Shown one piece after another: positions 49,875-60,200 of a stretch of DNA of 64,000 nt. The stretch lies in contig NC_135248.1 in the NCBI RefSeq assembly GCF_947623445.1, positions 11,107,820 to 11,171,819 on the forward strand. The letters run 5' to 3'. Each line of letters starts with the position of its first letter. Position 1 is the stretch's first letter. The DNA comes from Clavelina lepadiformis. Its lineage: Eukaryota; Chordata; Ascidiacea; Aplousobranchia; Clavelinidae. A program made the position numbers and the translations under genes. The notes beneath the pieces are model-generated. The model saw only the letters and a list, made by a program, of their open reading frames with translations. It was not told the origin of the DNA and made no database searches.

Positions 49875-51428
49875 TTAATTTTCCCTCAACTCAAACTGGA
49901 AGCCAGCAGCATATTTCACTGACAAATCACCAGCATGAGAAGTATAATTTTCCATGAAAGAAAAAAACTCCTTCTCCCAAGCTAAAGTTTCATTCAAGCT
50001 TTGGACATCATCGGGGTATCCCATCACCGGAAATGTTACTGTAGCAACAGTAGCGTTTAAGTAGTTATAGGCGTCATACCCTCCCAACACAACCCATGGA
50101 ATAATAGGGCCATTAAACGTTCCCAGGCATGACATACGTAGATAAGTTCTATCATCGTTAGTATTGGGATGTTGGACACAAGACATCAAATGGTCATGAT
50201 AGTCAGCTGCTAGAAAAAAACCAGCAATAAAAGCCTCCTTGTTTAAATTAGTGTGGTTGTTTTGAAAGTAATTAAGAGGTGATAGAACTATACATGTTTT
50301 ATTGTCTGGAGCTTTGAAGCAAATATCTTGGAGAGTTATAGTTTTGCCGTTATACTGAGCAGTGAGTTGATTGATTGACCTTTGAAGAGTTAAAATTTTA
50401 TGCAAAATACTCTTTTGCAAAATGGGACCAAATGGAATTTGTTTCTGGTCAGCAGGATCCGTACTAGTAGTAAATTGCTCATATATGGATCTTGAACTAT
50501 GTGGGGCAGTGATGTTAAGTTGCTCTAATCTATAATGTGGTCCAAAGGTTTTCTTGAAATATTTCTCCATGGAATGAGGTGTTGAAGGTGCTAAGCATGA
50601 CGGTGGACAGTCACTACAAGCACAGGCAGGTTCACCAGCATAAGACTTCTCCTGACATGATTGAGTCTTGTAATTCATACCAACCATTGCGGTATATGAA
50701 AAAGTTACTTGCACATCATAAGCAGCTTGGCCATTCTGAATATCATTCATGAATGTAATCCATTTTTGAGCAGTACATTCATGGCCGTACGGTCCACAAA
50801 GAACTTTTACAGATGGAACGTTCGATGGATTAGTCACATGCACACACGAGTTGAACATTGAATCAGCGTATTGATTATTGACATTGTATCCCAGAGCGCT
50901 AACATAATTAGACTGGGTGCCATTGATTGGACGAATATTCAGTTTTGGATCGTAACCCTGTCCAACCCGTACAGCAGTTGTGAACTTACTCTGATTTGGG
51001 CTACACGTCATTTCACAGAAAAGTGCAATAAAATTTCTATAACATGATGGACAGAGAGACAAGTACTGAAGTGGTAGTCTCATATTATTTTTTAAAGTGA
51101 TCAGTTGATTGGTATTGCAGCAAGTAATTGTATCTCCATTTCCCTTATATAAGTAAGGACAGAGCTGCTGCAAAATTTGTAGACCTTCCTTGTTTCTTAA
51201 TCGTTTTGCTTCTTTGTTGTAGAAGCAGTTGACTTTTTTCTCATTATAATTGTTTATGGCACACTCTCCATACATCATGCAGTATCCATCCTTGTGCACC
51301 AGTTCAATTTTATCCTGGGGGTAATCTTCTTTGTCAAAGTGTTCAACTTGTGATTTGACTAACTTCAATGCACAGCAGCAAAATAGAAAAAAAGTTAAAA
51401 CCACTATAACATTCATAGTAAAACCCAT
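49875..51428 (-). CDS. Soluble NPC1-like protein: luminal domains only
   Basis: Related to Niemann-Pick C1, the lysosomal membrane protein that takes cholesterol from NPC2. It is one 517-aa frame with no intron. A signal peptide (residues 1-26, VIVVLTFFLFCCCAL) precedes an NPC1 N-terminal sterol-binding domain at about 45-265, with the family Cys pattern (GYCMMYGEC, CPYLYKG, CCNTNQL, SLCPSC, CEMTCSPNQS). The frame then passes via CACSDCPPSC directly into the middle luminal domain at about 285-510 (FGPHYRLEQLNITAP, TLQDICF, NYFQNNHT, DYHDHLMSC, CLGTFNGPIIPWVVLGGYD, WEKEFFSF). In NPC1 these domains are separated by a Pro-rich linker, two membrane segments and a cytosolic loop (about 120 residues), all absent. 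The stop (FELREN) falls where NPC1 enters the sterol-sensing domain. Many N-glycosylation sequons are present. Predicted product: secreted or lysosomal-luminal. A retrocopy origin is possible; a random pseudogene is unlikely given 517 open codons and retained cysteines. Confidence 0.88.
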   Translation of the reverse strand: MGFTMNVIVVLTFFLFCCCALKLVKSQVEHFDKEDYPQDKIELVHKDGYCMMYGECAINNYNEKKVNCFYNKEAKRLRNKEGLQILQQLCPYLYKGNGDTITCCNTNQLITLKNNMRLPLQYLSLCPSCYRNFIALFCEMTCSPNQSKFTTAVRVGQGYDPKLNIRPINGTQSNYVSALGYNVNNQYADSMFNSCVHVTNPSNVPSVKVLCGPYGHECTAQKWITFMNDIQNGQAAYDVQVTFSYTAMVGMNYKTQSCQEKSYAGEPACACSDCPPSCLAPSTPHSMEKYFKKTFGPHYRLEQLNITAPHSSRSIYEQFTTSTDPADQKQIPFGPILQKSILHKILTLQRSINQLTAQYNGKTITLQDICFKAPDNKTCIVLSPLNYFQNNHTNLNKEAFIAGFFLAADYHDHLMSCVQHPNTNDDRTYLRMSCLGTFNGPIIPWVVLGGYDAYNYLNATVATVTFPVMGYPDDVQSLNETLAWEKEFFSFMENYTSHAGDLSVKYAAGFQFELREN

Positions 51429-52589
51429 TTTCTTAAGCTAAATTAGAAGCCTAAACCATAATAAAACACCGGAAAAAGAGTTATGAATAAAGGCTAAACA
51501 ATTTAAATCTGCAAAACATAAAATAAACACAAATAGACAAAATTCTCAAATGTGGATCAAACTTTCAAACGAATTAAAAATAGCTCCAAATTATATCATC
51601 TGCACCTGGCACTTTTTGGCTTTCATGACTTTTTTCGCGAGTCAACAGCAGAGAAATTGCAACGAAGGCTAATTTTACATAGGCTGCCGTCGGTTTGTAT
51701 TTTATGGAAAAACTTGCCAAGATCTCGGGTGTGCAGACGCGCTAACACAGGTATCCAAGTATGCATCTATTTGATCAATCATTTTATTTTTCGGCTAAAG
51801 CACGGTGGGGACGAAAAATCAAGGTTACTAACACGCGCCAATGAACAGGAAAAAGTGACAAGGCCCATAAGGCTTAAAACATGCTCAAGAGAAATAACGT
51901 TGATATTTGCTCGTAACAACTAGCCTAGCACGGCCACTAAACCTATAATTTAATTAGTCAAATCCATAAAACATAAGTTAAAAAAGCGAAAATCAAGCAA
52001 ACGAGCAGTTGGTGTGTTCAAGCAACTGATGAATGAAAATTGCTTCAGTGCTGTATGTCAGTGGATCAATCATTTTCTAGCGCAATCTCGGCTAACACTT
52101 GTAATGTATTGATGGCTCTAAACATTTTTCACAGTGTTAGCTTAAGTACTTGCGGCCTTTTCCTGTTTTCCTTTCTATGATTATGGCTTTACAAGGCCTC
52201 CTGGTACAAGTTTTGGGCAGAGCGCTGTAGCGATTAGACTTGCCTGCCACTTGATAACATTCAAAGATTTATGACCAGGGATGTGTTTTTTTTGCGTTCG
52301 TGCAAATCCGAATATCATTAAGGTCGACACGAATACCACACAAACCACACTCAAAACAATGCCACACTCAAAACAATGTTAGTCAAACTTCAGTAGCAAA
52401 CATGAAGTGAAATCAATTGACTTTTCATGAAACTCTACAATGCTTCTGAATTAATGACACCTCAAATATATTTAGCATTGACTTACCACAACGTCTAAGC
52501 GGCATATTTTCAATTGCTATGCGTACAGCGTACTGCAGTGCAATTCGTTGAGTTCTCTTAAAATTCATTTCTCATATACTTTTCAGGGT
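51429..52589. other. Gene-free segment upstream of the NPC1-like gene
   Basis: No supported gene. A plus-strand frame at 51552-51923 (123 codons) lacks family resemblance and looks like chance. The promoter of the NPC1-like gene should lie just above 51428, but no defined motif was recognised. Confidence 0.5.
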
Positions 52590-53525
52590 GGCAATTTCAT
52601 CGTGAGTAGGTCACGCAGCCCTTTGTGGAAGATAGGCGGCCAGGTTAAAAGAATGGGAATGTAAAAAGTCGGTTTGAGTTATTTAGGGTTTAATTGCAGT
52701 TAAATTTAGATTAGAAGGAAGATTTAGGTAAGGTTTAGGTTATTACTAGGGCAACCAAAAGTCAATATGGTCAATTTTTTTTTACCTGCTCAGAATGCTA
52801 TGAAACAAGCACAAAACAAATTTCAGCTTTGTACGACGTGTGGTATAGAAGTTATTAGGTCAGATAAAGTCAAAATGTTATGTTAGGTCAAAATACGGTC
52901 AAATTGTTTCGTTAGGTCTTTTTTTAGGTCAAAATCTATTAAACTTGTAATTTTGTAACCATTTTGTAATATTATTCTTCCGTTTTTCTCTTTTCTTGTA
53001 CCGCAAACAATTCCAGTCCCGCAAATTTTACTCAGAACCAAAGCCACAAAGAGAGGGAAGGCTTTTCAGCGCGTTTGGTGACGTCACGATGTGACGGCAT
53101 TGCATTTGAAACTGCAAGTTGTCAATCTTAATACGCAGAAACGAAAAAAAAGTCAACACTAGAAAAGCATTTTGTCATTTTTAAATGCAGCTTTAGATTA
53201 GAAAGTTGCTGTAGACAGTGTAGAGACTATCAGTATAGCGTTTTTCAAAATGAGGTCAAAATTTAAACGTTTTAGGTCAAAATAAGGTCAAAATGTAAAC
53301 TTTTTAGGTCAAAATGAGGTCAAAATATAACCTTTTTAGGTCAAAATGAGGTCAAAATTTGAAAATTTTAAGGTCAAAATTTAAAATTTTTAGGTCAAAA
53401 AACTGGTTGCCCTAGTTATTACGTTATCGCATTTAAGTTAGGTTCCCAAGAAACCATGAAAAATAGCTTTGAACGTACGTGAAATAGTATTTTTAATACT
53501 CAAGTGAAATAGTGTCAGCCTATAG
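52590..53525. repeat. Dispersed repeat family A, copy 3 (inverted, interrupted)
   Basis: In inverse orientation this copy shows GGTCACGCAGCCC, GGTTTAGGTTATTAC and, beyond an insertion, GTTATCGCATTTAAGTTAGG and GTGAAATAGT. These correspond to the copies at 31295-31490 and 28337-28555. The 670-bp element 52746-53415 splits it. Confidence 0.7.
52746..53415. mobile_element. DNA transposon with AGGTCAAAAT arrays (670 bp)
   Basis: Ends CTAGGGCAACC and GGTTGCCCTAG are perfect 11-bp inverted repeats. A 6-bp duplication ttatta flanks the element (52740-52745 and 53416-53421). The interior carries subterminal arrays of AGGTCAAAAT, about a dozen copies between 52847-52935 and 53250-53400. No protein is encoded. 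It is inserted in repeat family A. Confidence 0.85.
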
Positions 53526-54232
53526 GCCTACTTTTTGGCAACCTACATGAACATGACATAGAAGCAATTTTCAGCGGATAGTTTATTTCCCACTCTACAA
53601 GACACAAGTTTACAATGTCTTGTCAATTACAAGAATATAACAATGTTCCCTCATTTGTAGGCAATGATCATTGCCCAGTTAAAATCATGCGAAGACTTCT
53701 CTCAGCCTGTGTATAAAAATCGTGATGCCATATTATGACGTCATTCCCAATTCTTACGTCAACGTTATGTCACGTGACCAAACACATGACTCAAAAGTTT
53801 CACTTGAATCCCTAGGTCTCAAATCTCAGTGGTCTCGACTCGACTGTTGGTTTGTACGTTAGCCTTTGTGGCATACATCTATATACTTGGTGACGGGTGT
53901 TTGTTTCGATGTCAGTGAAATTTCGGTCAACGCTTTATCCCTACTTCCTAGTTACCACGTAGGCCTACCTGTATAGGCTACTCACTAGTTAATGCGCTTG
54001 ATACAAGCTCAGCCGATAGTCTGATATTTCCACTTCTCTGTCTCAAGTCATTAGTCTGCTGAGCATCTACAAGAATCGGCTTGCATTTCGGAGACTAGAG
54101 AAAACTGTCATTGCCCAAGCGAACACAGTTACTGTACTGGACTAGGCTACTGGAGCCTACCATCAGATCGTTAACGGCATTTAGCCTCGTTAGGCTACTA
54201 GCCTAACTCCTATTGTCTGTCCATAACTGGTG

Positions 54233-57200
54233 ATGGCATCAACTTCTTACAACTTCTCATTACATGGTAGGTTGTGTAGTCAGTGTGCTGCTGGTCTATG
54301 GACCCTTTCCGAGTTACTTTCTGCAAAGTGGCAAGAATAGTGTGACCAGTGATATGCACTGTCGGCACTGGACTTTTTCGATACAAAGTCAGATTTTGTG
54401 GTCAGCGTAGCATGCGACCTATATAAATTGCGTAAGAGTTTACTTGGTATCTGCAACGCATTTGAATGTAATAATTCGGTTTGTATTTTCTTCTAGTTGA
54501 TTAATTTAAACTTTTCTTGCCATGCAAAACAAAATTAGCCTATGTAACGTGCCGCATACATTTTTCATGAAATTCTACGCTGACCATGTAGCCTATCTAG
54601 ACATAGCTATATGGGCAACATATTTTCAAAATTTGTTTATTGTGTAAAGGAATTAATATGCTTCTCACCTGAGTGAAATCTTTACAATCCAATGCCCAGA
54701 ATGCTTGTAATTTAAGAGAATCAAAGTGGGTCGACAATTTCCATTGTTAAGTATAAGTGATTAAAAAATCTTGCCACCCAAAAAAACTTGGCAATTCGGA
54801 AAGGTTTTTTTCTCTTGATGCATTACCATATATCGTAGGCTTGTTCTGTATTAAGGCAACGTTTATTTCACTGGCCTACTAAATTCATGAATTGGACGAA
54901 TTTGGAAAAACAGTAGACGACTAAACGAGTAAACGACTAACCGGTTATAGGCCATAGTGGAAATATTGCACCTGCATGCACAAGGTTTATCAACGTGCAT
55001 GCCAAACTTTTTGCATGTAGGCTTAGATACTACTATAGAAATCATTTATACTGGCGAAAATCTTTTTTATATTGTAGGTAGTACGACAAAAAACTTTTTC
55101 CAAAGTTGACACTTCATGCTAAATAATATTAACTAAGTTATATTTTTGATTTCAATTACTACAAACATTGAAAAAACATTCTTTAATTTCTCACCGGAAA
55201 TTAGCGTCAAATTCCTCAGTTCCCTCATTCCGTAAAATTTACAAAAAATAAATCACTTTACCAACAAAAATTTTTTTTAAAGATTATATACAAAATTCCA
55301 AACACATTGCGATAAAAATATTTTTAAAGTTAACAGGTTCAGTTAAATGCCTGATAATTAATCGATGTAAGGCCACTATGGTATTGCAACCAAACTTTTT
55401 CGTTCTTATACTTGCAACAAGACGAGCACAGCTTAAGAGTGTGTAAGCGAATTATGTTGAAACGATAAACAAGAAAAAGGTAATGCTTTGGTTCATACAC
55501 GTACATGCGTATGTTGTTCGTTGTTGCAGGAACGAGAAAAACGTAAGTTGGCTTATACGTAACAAAGGATTTTCGAATCTCAGGATTTGTTAAACTGGAT
55601 TTGTTAAATTTGGATCCGAATGCTTGTGTATTCGAAATTCTACTTTGGCCGTCTCTAATTATTTATGACTATGCAAACCTACATACTAGCTACCACACAC
55701 ACTCTTTAATACAGTAATAATATATAATATATCTCTAAGTACTTCCCAGCCGGATTCCAACCATGAGGGCTCATTAGTAACTACCAGGTCTTGTAACCTA
55801 CTTTCGAGTTTGGACTGGCAAAAACGGAGGTTATAAACCAATAGTTGAAATCAACCGGTTAACATTGTGAGTTTTCCACATGTTTCACCCTCTTACTCAA
55901 CGGTGAAGAAGTCACTTTGCACCACATATTTGCTACATCCCTGCCAGCGTCTCTTTTTTATGCCTATTGGTGTTGGACATCGGCTTTTCACCTTTTTTTT
56001 TTGCATTGTCACTGCGTTTCAGTTTTATTAGGCTGGTGTTTAGCCTTAATTACTTCCAAAATGATGTCCACAACAACAATTTGATTACATTTTGTTCATC
56101 AGCATGTTTTATTTGTTGTACCTGCAAATTTCTGACAAATGAAACTTGACTAGAAAAACACCTGTTTTTCCATTTCGTAATATTTCAGTTGCCTCTAAAT
56201 CTTCCCTTCATTGAGTGTTATCGTAAAGGGTAGCTCACCATGTGCTGTTGAAGCAGAAAGCATTGTTACGAAACCTATAAAGTTTACTCTTTGTGCTAGA
56301 CTCATCAAGATGTCTGTCGGTTATTAAATGCCTTAATGTTAAAAATAGTTTCAACAAGCAAGCCTATATTTGGTTTAGTTTGTGTTCGTTTAAAAACATT
56401 TAATAATAATTCGTGATTTTGATATTATTGGAGTATGTTCACAGTGATGTGAGATCGGTATGTGATGAGGTTGATGCACACACAGCACACAGACATGAGT
56501 TTTGTCAAATTGAACTTTTAACTTTATTTATGTTGATTTACAACTGGCATAGCCTAAACAGAAAAGGTTTTTTTTCGCCAATTTATTAATAAATAAACAA
56601 AGAATTAAGTGTCCAGTACATGATGTCACTCACATCAAACTTGTCAAATGATTTTATCCAAACAGTTTTACTTCAGTCTGGAATAGCTTAAGCCAGTGGT
56701 CCCCAACCCCCGGTCCGCGGACCAGTACCGGTCCGTAGGTCAGTTGGTACCGGTCCGCACAGGGTACTGTTAATTAGTGTGGGAACCCCTTTTGTTGCGT
56801 AGGCACGCTTGAGTTCTCGAAATCGATTGTCTGGAGAGGCCATTTTATCGCATAATAACCTTAGTTTATTACATCACAAGCCCTTGTTATGCTAAAAATT
56901 CTTGAATTCTTATCTTGAGTGTATCAGCTAGTCTTCCTAATTTAGTATCCCTTGCCCATTCTAACTGCCCGATGCCCTTTAATCAGGAGAGTAAGTTTGT
57001 TACATTCAGTTTTTTAGGAGGCGCGCAAACTTTTATTTTCACAGGCTGTTGCTATTTCAATTTCATTTTGAATGCATGTTCAAATACAAGAAAATTAAAA
57101 AAAATCTGCGTCTCCCCCACCCTTTTAGTGGGTCGCGGTAGAATTATCAAACGTAGACCGGTCTGCGGAGACAAAAAGGTTGGGGACCACTGGCTTAAGC

Positions 57201-60200
57201 TACTTCACCAGTTTTGGTTGGCAACATTTTTAACTTAAATTCCAAACTGGAAAGTAGTATGGTACAAAATTCTTTATGCTTAAGGAAAGTTTCGATTTTT
57301 CCAATTCTGTATTATATTGAAAGTATTTTGGTAGGCTATTGTTTTTTGTGGTGTTTTCTATCAAATATATATTTGTATTTTAACATCAGACAAAAGCTGA
57401 TACAGAATTTTAACTTTGTGCAGAAGCCAAACGGGAGGTATTCAGAATTGCATCATTTGAGAAGTACTCATATTCTGCTAACCTTCCTTTTCCTGCCGTC
57501 GCTTTTGCAAGAGCTGGTTTCTATTATGTTGGCCCGGATGCAGTAGCAAAGTGCTTCAGGTTGCTATTTTTGGTGTAAATTTTGTGATGGAAAAATAGAA
57601 GGCTATTAAAGACTTCAACTAAAAATGCAATGAAAATTACTCACACTTGTAGGTTTAATCCTTTGCTGTTGGACATTTTTCCCCTAGTTGTGGTCACTGT
57701 TTGTATTAAAGTAATGGTTAAGTTTAACAGTTTTTGTGTTAATGAAGTAATTGTAAAATCAGTTTTCAGGTGAAAATCCGTATTTTGGTAAAAACTATTT
57801 TGGTTTACAGATACCATTAGCTAACCAGAATATTCATTTATATTCTTTTTGTTTGTTATGATACTTTTGGAAACATTTATTAGGATGTAGCCCAGGTTGC
57901 CTTGCACATGTTTACCAATGATACACAATTTGTATTTGCGTTACTTTCCTGTCACAACACACTGCACTATCTTGAACCAAATCTACCACCTTTTAACTCT
58001 CAGTTTATAGTATTTTGTCCGCAATAAGATAATGTCACTTCTAGGAACCTATCACTAAATTCACATATACAATATATACCAAGTGATCTTATTCTCTGCA
58101 AACGTATTGCATTCATTATTATTGGTCTATTTGCATCAAAAATTGGATAAAAGCACTTGCATTGCTGCCACTACCAAACCAAATATCTGCTTTCAATCAT
58201 GCTCTTACTTTTTCATACTTGCCAGCCACTCTGCATTCGGTCACTTTTAGTTGTATTTGCTCATTTTTATCTGGGCTGCCAAAACTGCATAAAATTTTAA
58301 TTGCCTAAATTGTTTTGTCACGTACACTGTGGCTGGCGGAGTGACTATTACCATAACAACTATACAGATTTATCACCACTTCAGCATTGGACAAGGAATA
58401 GTTACTTTATGACCAGTATACTTACAATCGCAAAAGGTTAAATGTTATATCACTATAACCCATTTTTTGTTTTAGCTGTGGAAACTTTATCAGTTTTGAT
58501 GAAAATAGCCCTCAAGTCTTGTTGGGCAATCACAACCCAAGATGCCTCTTTAAGCAGGGAAAGAATTGTGGAAATATAAAGCTAGGTACAATTTAAATTT
58601 ATCTAATGCTGCAAGTTCTATATCTGGTTTGGGGTAATGTTAGGTTTTGGACTTATGACATAAGAAACAATTAATCAGTTTTATTTTCAATAAAACAACA
58701 GAAGGACCTTTGCAAAGAACACCTTCCGCGACAGGCAACTGCCAACTTAACCAAAAGGTTGCTAAAGGCTAAAACTTTGCGTATGAAGATTGTTGTTAGT
58801 TGTCAGATAATAATCTATATGCTTCATTTGTTAATGTTAGGACTTCAGCAGCAGGCAGTTTGTGGATGCTAAATCTAATTCATTTGATGACGATGAGGAA
58901 TCGATGGTAAGGTCAAGGTAAGTGTGTTTTTGACATTAGTAGAAGTATTCGCTTCCAAATAATAACGTAAATTAATATACAACCTTTATTTTAGTGTTAT
59001 TCGCACATACATACACAGTACTGGTACATACAACATTTACACAGTTGTTATTTATAAGTGATATCTGTTTTATATGATTTTATATTTTCTAAGTGCATTT
59101 TCACAAAACCAAATTTTGTTAAACTTTAGGGGGCCTTGGGTATTATAGGGCTTAATTAATAAAATGCAAAAAATATGTCTGTTGGGGTAGGGCATGTTAT
59201 TATTCAATGTATCTGGACTATAAAGAAATGGTTTTCGGTAAGTGATTAACTTTGCTTAATTGTTAAAGACAACAAGAATTTAGTAAGCATGATATACCTA
59301 AACTCAGATAAGTGAAGCAAAAATAAGCAAAAATTATCTTTAAGGTTCTTCGCTTTTTGATTAATCTTAACATTTGAATAATAATAATAATGAAAGGTAA
59401 GTAACAAATGCATATTGCATGTTGTTCGTCAATTTCTGTTGTTGCATGAGTTGTTGTTCGTCAAGCATGGTAGATGTTAATCAACTTATCATGACATCAC
59501 AGCCTCATTTGTGAAGAAAATTCAGTAATTACATGGTTATTATAGCAACTATTAATACTGTTACTAACACTAGCAGTTTATCAATGTTAATTAATGGTAA
59601 TTTTTATGTAGATATACTCACTACTCAGCTACTTCTCTTCGATGTTAAGCTACTTCTCTTCTTTTAAACATTGCTATTTTGTCATTTATGACCTTTATAC
59701 TACAGTTGCATATGTTTTCCTTTATAGTTTAATTTTTCTGTGTTTACTTTGCCAAGTGCTGTATTTAAATTTTAGAGGTGTTTAGCAAGTATTTAGGACT
59801 GAAATAAAAAAAATTAAATTTATTTTTATGCATTTTACCTAATACAAGTAGAAGTTTTTTTATCAGATGCTTCACACATATGTGTCTACCTGTAATATTT
59901 GCAAGGCGGAGCAAGATAGATTCGATTTGATTTGACTTGATTCGATCTTTCACTAGTGTTGCGTGGTACCGTACTGTATCAACCAGTGTTAACCATTCGT
60001 GTGAGACGTAATGCATAGGGACCTAGCGAGCCTGCTTGCTGTGCCGAGGGTCAATTTCATATATAACGGATGAATATCGCTGGTCCCGACTTTTCCGTTG
60101 TATACCAGTTCTACTGTAACAAATTTTTTACAAATCAGTTGCCGGAAATGAATGACATTAATTCCTCGATTTGTACACCATTCCCTGCTTAACTTACATA

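Noticed and set aside
51552..51923. Plus-strand 123-codon frame upstream of the NPC1-like gene
   Set aside because: No recognisable domain, no splice or promoter context, and composition like the surrounding non-coding DNA.
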